DNA of 64,000 nt from Burkholderiaceae bacterium (GCA_021166835.1 JAJPEN010000047.1:1-64000), one strand, 5' to 3'. Positions 37,280 to 49,100 are shown, counted from the stretch's first letter. Numbers and translations: made by a program. Notes: generated from the sequence alone by a model not told the origin.

Positions 37280-38578
37280 TCACAGCGAATACGGGAACCG
37301 CACCGTCAACTCGAAGTCCGGCGTGTCGTCGGTGACGCCGATGCCCAGCGATACGTTGAGGTTCGTCTTCGGCGTGAGCCGGTAGCCGAGCCCGAAGCGC
37401 ATCGTTCCGAGCTGCAGCCGGCCGGTGCGCGCGAGCACGCGCGCCACTTCCTCCGGGTCGCGCTGCTGCAGGCTGCCGACGATGCTGTGCTGGTAGCCGA
37501 TGCTGAACGAGGCGCGCTCGTTCAGCGCGAGGCCCATCCCGGCGTTCAGGTCGACGACGCTGCCCGGTCGCACCCGGCCGAAGCCGTGTCCGACGTCGCG
37601 CGCGAAGTTGTAGGTGTAGGCGGCGCCGCCGAAGAAGACCGCCGGATCGGACGGATAGAGGAAGGTGACGCCGGTCTGCAACCCCTGGAAGCCGGAGCCG
37701 GTGGGCAGTTCGGTCTGCAGGCCGGTCTCGTCGATCGGCACCTCGAACACGCCGGTGCCGGTGCGCGACTTGTAGCGCAGGTGCCCGATGTATACCGCGT
37801 TGTCGCCGCGGAAGGCATTGAACTGGTAGCGCGCGGCCAGCTCGATGTCGCCGAGCCCCGAGCCGCTCGCGTCGAAGGTCTCGTCGGTGAACGACGGCGT
37901 GGCGAGCGCGCGCGTCTGCGTGTCGCTGCTCGCGTGCACCCACGGCACCTTCGCTTCGACTTCGAAGCGGCTGGTCACGCCGTAGCGTCCGGTGAGCGCC
38001 AGCGTATGGATGTCGCGCGAGACGCGGCGCACGTCGATCAGCCCGATGGTGATGGCCGGAATCACGCTGAAGCCGACCAACGCGACGCGGTTGTCGGTGG
38101 AGTGCACGAACTGGTACGAAGGCTCGAGCACGAACCTGCCGTGCGGCGTGAGCGCGGTGGGCTCGTCGAAGATGCGCGCCGGCGCGGCCGGTTGCGCGGG
38201 CTGAGGCGGCGCTTCGCCCACCGGCCCGCTCGGCACGGGCGGGGGCGTGACGCCGGGCGTGTCGGTGACGGGCGCCTGCGCGAGGTCACTGGCGCCGCGC
38301 CCGGCCATCGCCGCGAGATCGGCGTCGCCGTAGCGCATCTGCTGCTGGAAGGCGCGGCGTATCGCGGCAAGCATCCGGCGCTCTTCCTGCAACTGCGCCT
38401 CGAGCGCGCGCAGGCGGCGTTCGCCCGCCTCGATTCGCTGCGCCAGCGCCCGCACTTCGGCGTCGTCGGACGCGGGTTGCGCATGCACCGGGCCCGACAC
38501 GATCAGCGTTGCCGACCCCGCTGCCACCGTTGCAGCGGCAATGCGCGCTGCGGCGCGCAGTCCAGTTCCCATGGTCAT
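37280..38578 (-). CDS. Coiled-coil outer-membrane beta-barrel protein (FapF-like)
   Basis: Protein of 432 residues: signal peptide to about residue 33, a charged heptad region at 38-82 (VRALAQRIEAGERRLRALEA and onward) that should form a coiled coil, a Pro-rich linker (about 108-137), then alternating beta-strand segments typical of an outer-membrane barrel, ending in FELTVRFPYSL with an aromatic-rich last strand. The barrel looks like the MetA/phenol-degradation transporter family. FapF, the Fap secretion pore, has this same coiled coil plus barrel design. GGGAGGGG precedes the ATG. It lies 38 bp after the regulator gene and is probably co-transcribed with it. Confidence 0.8.
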   Translation of the reverse strand: MTMGTGLRAAARIAAATVAAGSATLIVSGPVHAQPASDDAEVRALAQRIEAGERRLRALEAQLQEERRMLAAIRRAFQQQMRYGDADLAAMAGRGASDLAQAPVTDTPGVTPPPVPSGPVGEAPPQPAQPAAPARIFDEPTALTPHGRFVLEPSYQFVHSTDNRVALVGFSVIPAITIGLIDVRRVSRDIHTLALTGRYGVTSRFEVEAKVPWVHASSDTQTRALATPSFTDETFDASGSGLGDIELAARYQFNAFRGDNAVYIGHLRYKSRTGTGVFEVPIDETGLQTELPTGSGFQGLQTGVTFLYPSDPAVFFGGAAYTYNFARDVGHGFGRVRPGSVVDLNAGMGLALNERASFSIGYQHSIVGSLQQRDPEEVARVLARTGRLQLGTMRFGLGYRLTPKTNLNVSLGIGVTDDTPDFELTVRFPYSL

Positions 38579-38616
38579 CGCCCCTCCCCCTGGACGACGG
38601 CCGGATCGACGATCGC

Positions 38617-39984
<1,368 letters not shown>

Positions 39985-39995
39985 TTCCGTGCTTC

Positions 39996-40021
39996 CTTCT
40001 TCGTTCGTCTTCTTCGTTCGT
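39996..40021. repeat. Two perfect tandem copies of a 13-bp unit
   Basis: CTTCTTCGTTCGT occurs twice with no spacer (39996-40008 and 40009-40021), directly upstream of the GTG at 39984 of the sigma-54 activator. Gain or loss of one unit would shift the frame for the longer start at 40053 and change leader length for the shorter one. Confidence 0.8.
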
Positions 40022-40081
40022 CGCCCGCGCAGCGAAGCGAGAACGGGTTCCACAGCCTAAGTCGCCGGTGATAGGCGCCCA

Positions 40082-40101
40082 ATACTCCCTTTGGGTAGTA
40101 T
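40082..40101. promoter_or_regulatory. Imperfect palindrome in the activator/EF-G gap
   Basis: ATACTCCC-TTT-GGGTAGTAT, symmetrical except for one unpaired T in the right arm. It lies in the divergent gap between the sigma-54 activator and the EF-G-like gene and may be a regulator site for either; no regulator can be assigned. Confidence 0.35.
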
Positions 40102-40216
40102 CGAACGGGGGGTCGCGATCGAGCCCGAAAGCGGAATGCTTGCGCTTCGCGCGCCTCTGGACTCATTCTTCGTCCGTACGGCAACCGCGACACCACGCTC
40201 CGACGGGAGGCAATGC

Positions 40217-42271
40217 ATGCCCGCGCATCCGATCGAAAACCTTCGAACGCTCGCGTTGGTCGGGCACGCGGGAGTGGGAAAGACCTCGCTGATCGAATCG
40301 TTGCTCGCCGCCGCGGGCGCGATCCCGGCCGCGGGCTCGGTGGAACGCGGCACCACCGTCTGCGACTACGACCCGCTCGAGAAGGAGCATGCGCACTCGC
40401 TGAAGGTCGCATGCGCGCATCTGGAGCGCGACGGCGTTCGCGTCCACCTGCTCGACACGCCCGGCTATCCCGACTTCTCCGGCCGGGCAATGGCCGCGCT
40501 CGACGCGGTCGAGTCGGTGGCGATCGTCGTCGACGCGCAGCGCGGCGTCGAGATGTCGACCGCGCGCATGGCGCTGCTCGCGCAGACGCGGCGACTGTGC
40601 CGCTTCGTCGTCCTGCACCGCATCGATGCCGAGGGGGTCGACCTGCCGGCCCGCGTGGAGGAGCTGCGCGCGACCTTCGGCCCCGAATGCCTGCCGCTGA
40701 ACCTGCCCGCCGACGGCGCGACGCGCGTCATCGACTGCTTCTTCTCGCCGGAAGGCGCCGCCACCGAATTCTCCGGCGTGGCCGACGCGCATCGCGCGCT
40801 CGTCGAGCAGGTCGTCGAGGTCGACGACGGGCTCACCGAGCGCTACCTGGCGGGCGAATCGATCGAAGCCGCCGAGCTGCACGATGCCTTCGAGCGCGCG
40901 CTGCGTGACGGGCACATCGTCCCGATACTGTTCGCCTCGTCGCGCAGCGGCGTCGGCGTGAACGAGCTGCTCGACTTCGTCGTGCGGCTGGCGCCCAGCC
41001 CGCTCGAGGGCAACCCGCCGCTGTTCGAACGGTGGCCGGGCGGCGACGCCGCGCGCGCCGAACCCTTCGTCGCCTCGCGCCGTCCCGACGACCACGTGCT
41101 CGCGCACGTCTTCAAGGTCGAGATCGATCCGTACGTCGGACGCATCGCGATGGTCCGCGTACACCAGGGAACGATCGTCCCCGACACGCCGCTGTACGTC
41201 GCCGACGGCCGCAAGGCGGTTCGCTCGGGCACGCCGCAGCTCGTCCAGGGGCACGACTTCCGCCCGCTCGCGGCAGCCGGTCCGGGCGAGATCTGCGCCC
41301 TCACCCGGATCGACGAACTGGCCTACGACGCGGTCCTGCACGACGCGCCCGACGACGCAACGCTGCATTACCGGCCGCTGCCGATGCCGCACGCGGTCTA
41401 CGGCCTGGCGATCCGCGTGAAGAAGCGCGGCGACGAGCAGAAGCTCTCCGAAGTGCTGCATCGACTCTGCGCAGAGGATCCGAGTCTCGCGGTCGAGCAC
41501 GATCCGACGACGCATGAAGCGGTCGTGCGCGGCCTGGGCGAAGTGCACGTCTCGCGCGTGCTCGAGCGCATCCGCTCGCAGTACAAGCTCGAGGTCGACG
41601 CCCATCCGCCCACCGTGCCGTACCGCGAGACGATCGCCGGCTACGCGGAAGGGCATCACCGCCACAAGAAGCAGAGCGGCGGCGCCGGCCAGTTCGGCGA
41701 GGTGTTCCTGCGCGTCGAGCCGCTGGCGCGCGGCGAAGGCTTCCGCTTCGTCGACGAGGTCAAGGGCGGCGCGATTCCGGGGCCCTTCATCCCCGCCGTC
41801 GAGAAGGGCGTGCGCCAGGCGCTGGCCGGCGGCGCGATCGCCGGCTTTCCCGTGCAGGACGTGAAGGTCACGGTCTACGACGGCAAGACGCACCCGGTCG
41901 ACGGCAAGGAGATCGCCTTCATCACCGCCGGGCGCAAGGCCTTCCTCGACGCCGCGTCGAAAGCGCGTCCGATCGTGCTCGAACCGATCGTCTCGCTCGA
42001 GCTGACGATTCCGGCCGACGCCATCGGCGCGGTCTCCGGCGAACTGTCGGCGCGTCGCGGCCAGGTCTCGGGCGCCGATTCCGCTCGCGCCGGAATGGCC
42101 ACGCTGAACGCGCGCGCGCCGATGGCCGAGCTGGCCGATTTCCAGGGTCGACTGAAGGCGATCACCGGCGGACAGGGCAGCTACACGCTCGAGCTGCTCG
42201 GCTACGAGGAAGCGCCGCCGCCCGTGCAGCACAAGCTGCGCGCGGCATGGCGCCCGCAACAGGAGGAGTGA
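40217..42271 (+). CDS. Elongation factor G-like GTPase (EF-G paralogue)
   Basis: Translational GTPase of 684 residues with P-loop [17 protein letters not shown] (G3) and the later EF-G domains ([37 protein letters not shown]). The switch I region ([14 protein letters not shown]) follows the EF-G-paralogue pattern rather than the canonical RGITI form, and the G4 motif NKxD is replaced by HRID in [11 protein letters not shown] weakened guanine-specificity motif suggests altered nucleotide use. This is not the main EF-G of the str operon. GGGAGG lies 6 nt before the ATG at 40217. Confidence 0.88.
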   Translation: MPAHPIENLRTLALVGHAGVGKTSLIESLLAAAGAIPAAGSVERGTTVCDYDPLEKEHAHSLKVACAHLERDGVRVHLLDTPGYPDFSGRAMAALDAVESVAIVVDAQRGVEMSTARMALLAQTRRLCRFVVLHRIDAEGVDLPARVEELRATFGPECLPLNLPADGATRVIDCFFSPEGAATEFSGVADAHRALVEQVVEVDDGLTERYLAGESIEAAELHDAFERALRDGHIVPILFASSRSGVGVNELLDFVVRLAPSPLEGNPPLFERWPGGDAARAEPFVASRRPDDHVLAHVFKVEIDPYVGRIAMVRVHQGTIVPDTPLYVADGRKAVRSGTPQLVQGHDFRPLAAAGPGEICALTRIDELAYDAVLHDAPDDATLHYRPLPMPHAVYGLAIRVKKRGDEQKLSEVLHRLCAEDPSLAVEHDPTTHEAVVRGLGEVHVSRVLERIRSQYKLEVDAHPPTVPYRETIAGYAEGHHRHKKQSGGAGQFGEVFLRVEPLARGEGFRFVDEVKGGAIPGPFIPAVEKGVRQALAGGAIAGFPVQDVKVTVYDGKTHPVDGKEIAFITAGRKAFLDAASKARPIVLEPIVSLELTIPADAIGAVSGELSARRGQVSGADSARAGMATLNARAPMAELADFQGRLKAITGGQGSYTLELLGYEEAPPPVQHKLRAAWRPQQEE

Positions 42272-42326
42272 GAATCGCCCGCGTGCCACAATCGAAGGCT
42301 CACGAACCAGCGAGGTGATGCGCTCC

Positions 42327-43757
42327 ATGTACGAGGATCTCCGTCTCTACATCGATGGCGAATTCATCGCGGCGCAGGGCCGCCGCGAGCAGGACGTCTT
42401 CGATCCGGCCACCGGCGACGTGATCGGCAAGCTGCCGCACGCCACGCGCGAAGATCTCGATCGCGCGCTCGCCGCCGCGCAGCGCGCGTTCCCCGCCTGG
42501 CGCGACACCTCGCCGCTCGAACGCAGCCGCATCCTTCGCAAGGCCGCCGACCTGCTGCGCGAGCGCGCGCCCGAAATCGGCCGCAACATCACGCTGGACC
42601 AGGGCAAGCCGCTCGCCGAGGCGATCAACGAGGTGAAGAACTGCGCCGAGCACGCCGAATGGCATGCCGAGGAAGGCCGGCGCATCTACGGGCGCGTGAT
42701 TCCGCCGCGCCACCCGGCGGTGCGCCAGCTCGTCGTGCGCCAGCCGGTAGGCGTGTGCGCGGCCTTCACGCCGTGGAACTTCCCGGCCAGCCAGGCGATC
42801 CGCAAGATCGGCGCGGCGCTCGGCTCGGGCTGCACGCTCGTGCTCAAGGGACCCGAAGACGCGCCGAGCGCGATCGTCGCGCTCGCGCGCGTCTTTCACG
42901 ACGCGGGCCTGCCGGCCGGGTGCCTGAACATCGTCTGGGGCGTGCCGCACGAGGTCTCCGACTACCTGGTCCGCTCGCCGATCGTGCGCAAGGTTTCGTT
43001 CACCGGATCGGTGCCGGTGGGCAAGCAGCTCGCCGCGCTCGCGGCGCAGCACATGAAGCGCACGACGATGGAACTGGGCGGGCATTCGCCGGTCCTCGTC
43101 TTCGAAGACGCCGACGTCGAGCGCGCCGCCGACCTGCTGCAGGCCTTCAAGTTCCGCAACGCCGGACAGGTCTGCGTGTCGCCCACGCGCTTCTATCTGC
43201 ACGAGAAGATCCACGACCGCTTCCTCGCCCGCTTCCTCGAGAAGACGCGCGAGATGAAGGTCGGCGCCGGACTCGACGAGAGCACGCGCATGGGTCCGCT
43301 CGCGCACGAGCGGCGCGTGCCGGCGATGGAGCAGTTCGTCGACGACGCGAACCGGCGCGGCGCGCGCATCGAGTTCGGCGGCGAGCGGCTGTCCGATCGC
43401 GGCAACTTCTTCGCGCCCACCGTCGTCACCGGACTGCCCGACGACGCGATGCTGATGACCACCGAGCCCTTCGGCCCGATCGCGCCCTTCGCGCGCTTCA
43501 ACGACTTCGACGACGTCATCCGCCGCGCCAACGCGCTGCCTTACGGTCTGTCGTCCTACGTGTTCACGACGTCGAGCAGGTACGCGAACGCCGCGGCGAA
43601 CGCGCTCGAAGCCGGCAACGTCAACATCAACCACTTCGGGCAGGCGATCGCCGAGGCGCCCTTCGGCGGCGTGAAGGACAGCGGCTGGGGCAGCGAAGGC
43701 GGCGTCGAGACCTTCGACGGCTATCTCACTACCAAGTTCATCACCCAGCGCGATTGA
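42327..43757 (+). CDS. NAD(P)-dependent aldehyde dehydrogenase (succinate-semialdehyde type)
   Basis: Aldehyde dehydrogenase of 476 residues. [18 protein letters not shown], the Rossmann FTGSVPVGK, the catalytic Glu in [10 protein letters not shown] and the catalytic Cys in [10 protein letters not shown] are all present. The pattern is closest to succinate-semialdehyde/alpha-ketoglutarate-semialdehyde dehydrogenases; the aldehyde is not proven. I use ATG 42327, which has GAGGTG 9 nt upstream; 42315 and 42318 are alternatives. argE follows after 4 bp, so the two are co-transcribed. Confidence 0.9.
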   Translation: MYEDLRLYIDGEFIAAQGRREQDVFDPATGDVIGKLPHATREDLDRALAAAQRAFPAWRDTSPLERSRILRKAADLLRERAPEIGRNITLDQGKPLAEAINEVKNCAEHAEWHAEEGRRIYGRVIPPRHPAVRQLVVRQPVGVCAAFTPWNFPASQAIRKIGAALGSGCTLVLKGPEDAPSAIVALARVFHDAGLPAGCLNIVWGVPHEVSDYLVRSPIVRKVSFTGSVPVGKQLAALAAQHMKRTTMELGGHSPVLVFEDADVERAADLLQAFKFRNAGQVCVSPTRFYLHEKIHDRFLARFLEKTREMKVGAGLDESTRMGPLAHERRVPAMEQFVDDANRRGARIEFGGERLSDRGNFFAPTVVTGLPDDAMLMTTEPFGPIAPFARFNDFDDVIRRANALPYGLSSYVFTTSSRYANAAANALEAGNVNINHFGQAIAEAPFGGVKDSGWGSEGGVETFDGYLTTKFITQRD

Positions 43758-43761
43758 CGCG

Positions 43762-44937
43762 ATGGCCGGCGCACGTTCCACCGTCGAACTGCTGCGTCGG
43801 CTCGTCGCCTTCGACACGGTCAGCGCGAAGCCGAACATCGCGCTGATCGAATGGGCGGCGCAGCGGCTCGAAGACGCCGGCTTTCGCTGCTTCGTGCAGC
43901 ACGGCGACGAGCCCGGCAAGGCGAACCTCTTCGCCACGGTCGGGCCCGACGATGTCGCCGGCTGGATGCTGTCGGGGCACTCCGACGTCGTCCCCGTCAC
44001 CGGGCAGGCGTGGTCCTCCGATCCGTTCGCGCTTCGCGAGCAAGGCGGCCGGCTCTACGGCCGCGGCGCGGCCGACATGAAGGGCTTCCTCGCCTGCGTG
44101 CTCGAGGCGGCGCCGCGGCTGGCGGCGCACCGGTTGCGCGCGCCGCTGCACGTCGTGCTCTCCTACGACGAGGAGACGACGATGCGCGGCATGCGAACGC
44201 TCGCCGCGCACCTGGCCGACGCGCCGCTGCTCCCGACCGCCTGCATCATCGGCGAGCCCACGTCGATGCAGCTGGTCGTCGCCAACAAGGGGGCGGCCGG
44301 CTATCGCGTGCACGTTCGAGGGCACTCGGTGCATTCGTCGCTGCGCGATCGCGGCGTCTCGGCGGTCGAGCAGGCTGCCGAGATCATCGTCTTCGTCGGA
44401 CGGCTGCAGCGCGAGCTGGACGCGGCCGCGCGCCACGACGGCTTCGAATATCCGCACACCAGCGTGCACGTCGGTCGCATCGAGGGCGGCACGGCGCACA
44501 ACATCACCGCGAAGGATTGCGACTTCGTGCTCGAGATCCGCACGCTGCCCGGCATGCGCTCGGCCGAGGTGCTCGAGCGCGTGCGCCATCACTGCGACGA
44601 AGTCGTGCTGCCGGCGATGCGGCGCATCGCCGCCGACACCGCGATCACCTTCGAGGAACTGTTCGACACGCCGCCGCTGGACGAGCGCGGCAATCGCTCG
44701 CTCGCGCAGGCGGTCGCGCCGCTGTGCGGCCACGCCGAAGCCCGCCGCGTGAGCTTCGGCACCGAGGCGGGAATCCTGCAGGCGATCGGCATTCCCACCG
44801 TCGTCTGCGGACCCGGCGACATCGCCGTCGCGCACCAGCCCGACGAATACGTCGAAACGGCGCAGCTCGAACGATGCAGCGCCTTCCTCGACGCGCTCGG
44901 CCGGCGCCTGTCGGAGCGCGGCGCGGAAGCGCTGTGA
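43762..44937 (+). CDS. argE: Acetylornithine deacetylase (M20 peptidase family)
   Basis: Binuclear zinc enzyme of 391 residues. Metal and catalytic motifs are visible in order: LSGHSDVVPV (His, Asp), GRGAADMKGFLA (bridging Asp), YDEETTMRGM (Glu-Glu pair) and GEPTSMQLV. It removes the acetyl group from N-acetylornithine in arginine synthesis; other M20 deacylase roles cannot be excluded because no other arg gene is near and an aldehyde dehydrogenase precedes it. Confidence 0.87.
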   Translation: MAGARSTVELLRRLVAFDTVSAKPNIALIEWAAQRLEDAGFRCFVQHGDEPGKANLFATVGPDDVAGWMLSGHSDVVPVTGQAWSSDPFALREQGGRLYGRGAADMKGFLACVLEAAPRLAAHRLRAPLHVVLSYDEETTMRGMRTLAAHLADAPLLPTACIIGEPTSMQLVVANKGAAGYRVHVRGHSVHSSLRDRGVSAVEQAAEIIVFVGRLQRELDAAARHDGFEYPHTSVHVGRIEGGTAHNITAKDCDFVLEIRTLPGMRSAEVLERVRHHCDEVVLPAMRRIAADTAITFEELFDTPPLDERGNRSLAQAVAPLCGHAEARRVSFGTEAGILQAIGIPTVVCGPGDIAVAHQPDEYVETAQLERCSAFLDALGRRLSERGAEAL

Positions 44938-44995
44938 GACAATGACGGGTTAATCCCTTCTCCGTGCCGCTGCGCGCAGCCGCGGCCCTCCGCCG

Positions 44996-46312
44996 ATGGC
45001 CCTATGGATCTCCATCGCGATCGTCACCCTGCTGGCGACCGCCCTGGTCGTCTGGCCGCTCATTTCCCCGCGACGGCCGGGCGCGAGCGCGCGTCACGAC
45101 GACGAACGGCGCCTCGCGGTGTTCCGCGACCGACGGCGCGAAATCGATCGCGAACGCGACGCCGGCCGACTCACTGCCGCCGAGGCCGAGCAGGCGCATG
45201 CCGACCTCGTTCGCCAGCTGGCCGAAGACCTCCCCGAAGTGACCGTAGCGGCGGCCTCGGCCGGCGCGCCCGGAAGCAGGCCGGGCGGCGCTGCCGTCGC
45301 GCCTGCCGCCTCCGCGCCGTCCCCCTCGCCGCGCGCCGCCTGGGCCGCCGCGCTGTTCGTCGCCGTGCTCGTTCCGCTCGTCGCGCTGGGCGTCTATCGC
45401 CAGGTGGGCGCGCCGCATGCCGCCTCGGTAGAGGCGAGCGCCGCACCCGGCCCGGTCGACGCGGCGCAGATCGAAGCGATGATCGACCGCATCGAGCAGC
45501 GAACGCGCGAACAGCCGGACGACGCCGAGGCGTGGGCGATGCTCGCCGAGGCGCGCAAGATGCAGGGGCGCCACGACGAAGCGGTCGCCGCCTTCGCCAA
45601 GGCGATCGAGGGACTACCGAACGACGCCCGCCTGCTCACCGACTACGCGGAATCGGCGGCGCTGCGCGCCGGCGGCAACTTCGCCGGCCAGCCGGTGGAA
45701 CTGCTCGAACGTGCGCTGGCGGCCGACCCCAACGAGCCGAAAGCGGTCGCGCTGATGGGCGCGGCACAGTACCGACTCGGCAACCTGCCGCGCGCGCGCT
45801 CGTACCTGAAGCAGCTCGAGACCTTCCTCACCCCCGGCGGCGAGGAAGCGGCGCAGATCGCCGCGGTCGTGCAGCGCATCGACGCCGAGCTGGGCGCCGC
45901 CGCGCCTGCCGACGGTTCGACCGCGCAGTCGCCGGCGCCGTCGGTCGCGGGCGCCGCGGCGGCCGGCGTTGCGGTGGCCGGCACCGTCGCCGTCGATCCT
46001 TCGCTCGCCGAACAGGCCGCGCAGGGCGGCACGCTCTTCGTCATCGCGCGCGCCGCCGGCGGTCCGCCCGTCCCGATCGCCGTGGTGCGCGTGCCGGCGC
46101 CCGCCTTCCCCGTCTCGTTCCGGCTGGACGACACGAACGCGATGGATCCTTCGCGCCGACTCGGCAGCGCCGATTCGCTCGAACTGGAAGCGCGCCTGAG
46201 CCGTAGCGGCGAGGCGATGCGCAAGCCCGGCGACCTCTACGGCCGCGTCGGGAACGTGCGGCCGGGCGCCGACGGATTGCGCATCGTCCTCGACCAGGTC
46301 GTCCCGCGTTGA
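44996..46312 (+). CDS. ccmI: Cytochrome c maturation protein CcmI
   Basis: Protein of 438 residues: an N-terminal membrane helix (ALWISIAIVTLLATALVVWP), a leucine-zipper-like cytoplasmic segment (RRREIDRERDAGRLTAAEAE), a second helix near residue 115-135, then TPR repeats (DDAEAWAMLAEARKMQGRHD, LGNLPRARSYLKQL) and a C-terminal beta domain. CcmI brings apocytochrome c to the CcmF/H haem lyase. It opens the ccm operon here, whereas ccmI usually comes last. ccmA starts within its stop codon. Confidence 0.92.
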   Translation: MALWISIAIVTLLATALVVWPLISPRRPGASARHDDERRLAVFRDRRREIDRERDAGRLTAAEAEQAHADLVRQLAEDLPEVTVAAASAGAPGSRPGGAAVAPAASAPSPSPRAAWAAALFVAVLVPLVALGVYRQVGAPHAASVEASAAPGPVDAAQIEAMIDRIEQRTREQPDDAEAWAMLAEARKMQGRHDEAVAAFAKAIEGLPNDARLLTDYAESAALRAGGNFAGQPVELLERALAADPNEPKAVALMGAAQYRLGNLPRARSYLKQLETFLTPGGEEAAQIAAVVQRIDAELGAAAPADGSTAQSPAPSVAGAAAAGVAVAGTVAVDPSLAEQAAQGGTLFVIARAAGGPPVPIAVVRVPAPAFPVSFRLDDTNAMDPSRRLGSADSLELEARLSRSGEAMRKPGDLYGRVGNVRPGADGLRIVLDQVVPR

Positions 46313-46959
46313 CGACAGCCGGCGCCTTCGGGGGCCTCGAGGCGCGCTCGCTCGCCTGCGCCGCCGGCCTGCGCACGCTGTTCTGCGCGCTCGACCTGTG
46401 CATCGCGCCGGGCCAGTGGACGATGCTCGTCGGCTCCAACGGCAGCGGCAAGTCGACGCTGCTGCGCACGATCGCCGGCCTGGCGCGGCCGCTGGCCGGA
46501 GAGATCCTCTGGCGTGGCGCACCGCGTCGGATCGACGACGCCGAATGGCGCGCGCAATGCGTCTACCAGGGACACGCACCCGGTTGGAAGGACGCCTTCG
46601 ACGTGCGCGAGAACCTGTCGATGCAGCTCGCCGTCGACGGCCTGCCCGTCTTGCCGGGCGCGCTCGATGCGGCGATCGAGCGCGTGGGGCTGGCGCGCCA
46701 GTCGCGGCTGCCCTTCGCGCGGCTGTCGGCCGGGCAGCGCCGCCGCGTTTCGCTCGCCCGCCTGTCGTGCTCGCACGCCCGCAAGCTGTGGCTCCTCGAC
46801 GAGCCGGGCACCGCGCTCGACGCCGACGCGCTGGCCCTGCTGGGCGCACTGATCGACGCGCACCTGCGCGAAGGCGGCCTCGCGCTGGTCGCCACCCACC
46901 AACCGCTGCCATGCGCCGCGACCCCGACCCGGCTCTCGCTCGACGACCCGAGGCAGTGA
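46309..46959 (+). CDS. ccmA: Haem exporter ATPase CcmA
   Basis: ABC ATPase of 216 residues with Walker A GSNGSGKSTLLR, signature LSAGQRRRVSLARL and Walker B LWLLDEPGTALD. With CcmB and CcmC it releases haem-loaded CcmE. It starts at a TTG that overlaps the ccmI stop (TTGA). Confidence 0.94.
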   Translation: MTTAGAFGGLEARSLACAAGLRTLFCALDLCIAPGQWTMLVGSNGSGKSTLLRTIAGLARPLAGEILWRGAPRRIDDAEWRAQCVYQGHAPGWKDAFDVRENLSMQLAVDGLPVLPGALDAAIERVGLARQSRLPFARLSAGQRRRVSLARLSCSHARKLWLLDEPGTALDADALALLGALIDAHLREGGLALVATHQPLPCAATPTRLSLDDPRQ

Positions 46960-47648
46960 GCGCGCCCACGCCGCCCGGCGTGCTGTCGGCGCTGCGCTGG
47001 GCCTGCGCGCGCGACCTGCGGCTGGCGATGCGCTCGCGCAGCGAGCTGGCGCTGATCGTCGTCTTCTTCCTGCTGGTGACGAGCCTGTTCCCGCTCGCCG
47101 TCAGCCCCGACCCCGAGCTGCTGCGCACGATCGCCGCCGGCATCGTCTGGGTCGCCGCGCTGCTGGCGAGCCTGCTCGGACTGGCGCGTCTGTTCGCCGC
47201 CGATCACGGCGACGGCACGCTCGAGCAGATGGTGCTCGCACCGGCGCCGCTGCCGGCGCTGGTCGCCGGCAAAGTGCTCGCGCACTGGACCGCCACCGGC
47301 CTGCCGCTGGTGCTGCTGGCGCCGCTCGCCGGGCTGCAGTTCGGCCTGGGCGCCGAAGCGATCGGCGTGCTCGTCGCCTCGCTCGCGCTCGGCACACCGA
47401 TCCTCTCGTGGCTCGGCGCGGTGGCCGCGGCGCTCACGCTCGGCGCGCGCGGCGGCTCGTCCCTGCTCGCGCTGCTCGTCCTGCCGCTCGCCGTGCCGGT
47501 GCTGATCTTCGGCGCGGGATCGGTGGAATCGCAAGCGGCCGGCCTCGGCTCGGAAGCGCATCTGTCGTTGCTGGCGGCCGGCGCCATCGCCGCCTGGGTG
47601 CTGGGGCCTGCCGTCACGGCGCTCGCGGTTAGAATCGCACACGAATGA
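46956..47648 (+). CDS. ccmB: Haem exporter membrane protein CcmB
   Basis: Membrane protein of 230 residues with six hydrophobic segments and the CcmB segment DHGDGTLEQMVLAP. GTG start in the ccmA stop (GTGA). It pairs with CcmA as the ABC permease of the haem-handling complex. Confidence 0.94.
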   Translation: MSAPTPPGVLSALRWACARDLRLAMRSRSELALIVVFFLLVTSLFPLAVSPDPELLRTIAAGIVWVAALLASLLGLARLFAADHGDGTLEQMVLAPAPLPALVAGKVLAHWTATGLPLVLLAPLAGLQFGLGAEAIGVLVASLALGTPILSWLGAVAAALTLGARGGSSLLALLVLPLAVPVLIFGAGSVESQAAGLGSEAHLSLLAAGAIAAWVLGPAVTALAVRIAHE

Positions 47649-48436
47649 CGACCTTCGCCCGGTTCTGGTACCGCTACGCGTCGCCGGCCAGCTTCTATCC
47701 GCTCGCCGAGCGATTGACGCCGTTGTTCGCCGTCATCGCCGTGCTGCTCGCTGCCGCCGGACTCTACGTCGCCTTCTTCGTCGCCCCCACCGACTGGCAG
47801 CAGGGCGAGGCCTACCGGATCATCTACATCCACGTGCCGGCCGCCTGGATGGCGATGTTCATCTATCTCGTGATCGCCTTCTGGTCGGCGATCTCGCTGG
47901 CGTTCAACACGCGCCTGTCGGCGATGATGGCGCAGGCGCTCGCCCCCACCGGCGCGATGTGGGCCTTCGTCGCGCTGTGGACCGGCGCCTTCTGGGGCCG
48001 GCCCACCTGGGGCGCCTACTGGGTGTGGGACGCGCGCCTCACGTCCACGCTGATCCTGCTGTTCCTGTACCTCGGCTACATCGCACTGCGCGCATCGATC
48101 GACGACCCGCGCCGCGCCGACCGGGCGGCGGCGTTGCTTGCGCTGGTCGGCGCGATCAACGTCCCGATCATCTATTTCTCGGTGCGCTGGTGGAACACGC
48201 TGCACCAGGGCGCCACGATCTCGATGACGGCGGCGCCGAAGATGGCGCAGACCATGCTCACCGGGATGCTGCTGCTGACCTTTGCCGCCTGGGCGTACAC
48301 GATTGCCGTTGCGCTGCATCGCGTGCGCAGCATCATCGTCGAGCGCGAAGCGGCGAGCGGCTGGATGTCGCGCCTCGCCGCCGACAGCCGTGGGCAGTCC
48401 GACGACGCCTCCGCGTCGGGCGCGATGGCCCGCTGA
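47645..48436 (+). CDS. ccmC: Haem exporter protein CcmC
   Basis: Membrane protein of 263 residues, ATG overlapping the ccmB stop. It has the tryptophan-rich haem-binding WWD segment ([14 protein letters not shown]) and the flanking periplasmic histidines in [10 protein letters not shown] and NTLHQGATI. CcmC attaches haem to CcmE on the periplasmic side. Confidence 0.95.
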   Translation: MTTFARFWYRYASPASFYPLAERLTPLFAVIAVLLAAAGLYVAFFVAPTDWQQGEAYRIIYIHVPAAWMAMFIYLVIAFWSAISLAFNTRLSAMMAQALAPTGAMWAFVALWTGAFWGRPTWGAYWVWDARLTSTLILLFLYLGYIALRASIDDPRRADRAAALLALVGAINVPIIYFSVRWWNTLHQGATISMTAAPKMAQTMLTGMLLLTFAAWAYTIAVALHRVRSIIVEREAASGWMSRLAADSRGQSDDASASGAMAR

Positions 48437-48450
48437 ACCGCGAGGAAGCG

Positions 48451-48639
48451 ATGCTCGACTGGCTGCGCATGGGCGGCTACGGTTTCTACGTCTGGAGTTC
48501 GTACGGAATGCTCGCGCTCGCGATCGTCGTCGAACTGTTCGCGCTGCGTCAGCGCCGGCGCACGGCGCAGCGGCGCGCCGACGAGTTGCGCGCCGAGCAG
48601 CCGCTGCGGCCGGCGCATTTCCGCGGGAATTCCGAATGA
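48451..48639 (+). CDS. ccmD: Haem exporter small protein CcmD
   Basis: Short protein of 62 residues with one membrane helix: [20 protein letters not shown], then a basic tail ([16 protein letters not shown]). This is the normal CcmD form, needed to release holo-CcmE. GAGGA lies about 6 nt before the ATG; the stop overlaps ccmE (ATGA). Confidence 0.9.
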   Translation: MLDWLRMGGYGFYVWSSYGMLALAIVVELFALRQRRRTAQRRADELRAEQPLRPAHFRGNSE

Positions 48640-49100
48640 AAGCACGTCATCGCCGATTGCTCTGGATCGTGGGCGGGCTCGCGGCGCTGGCCGTCGCCGC
48701 GACCTTCGTCACGAATGCGTTCCGCAGCAACCTGGTGTTCTTCTTCACGCCGACGCAGATCGCCGACGGCGAGGCGCCGACCAACAAGACCTTCCGCATC
48801 GGCGGACTGGTCGAGCCCGAAAGCCTCCAGCGCATCGGCGACGGCACCACCGTCACTTTCCGCGTGACCGACAACGCGAAGACGATCCTGGTCGCCTACA
48901 CGGGCATCCTGCCCGACCTGTTCAAGGAAGGCCGCGGCGTCGTCGCCCAGGGAACGCTGCAGCCCGACGGCACTTTCAAGGCCCGTGAAGTGCTCGCCAA
49001 GCACGACGAGAACTACATGCCGCCGGAAGCAGCCGAGGCGCTGCGCCGCGCCGGCCATCCGGTGGGCTCGCCGTCGCAGTTCCAGCAGGCCGATCGCTGA
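48636..49100 (+). CDS. ccmE: Haem chaperone CcmE
   Basis: Protein of 154 residues: an N-terminal membrane anchor followed by an OB-fold periplasmic domain. The haem-binding His123 with Tyr127 is seen in [10 protein letters not shown], and [10 protein letters not shown] is the conserved barrel segment. It binds haem covalently and hands it to CcmF/CcmH. Confidence 0.96.
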   Translation: MKARHRRLLWIVGGLAALAVAATFVTNAFRSNLVFFFTPTQIADGEAPTNKTFRIGGLVEPESLQRIGDGTTVTFRVTDNAKTILVAYTGILPDLFKEGRGVVAQGTLQPDGTFKAREVLAKHDENYMPPEAAEALRRAGHPVGSPSQFQQADR

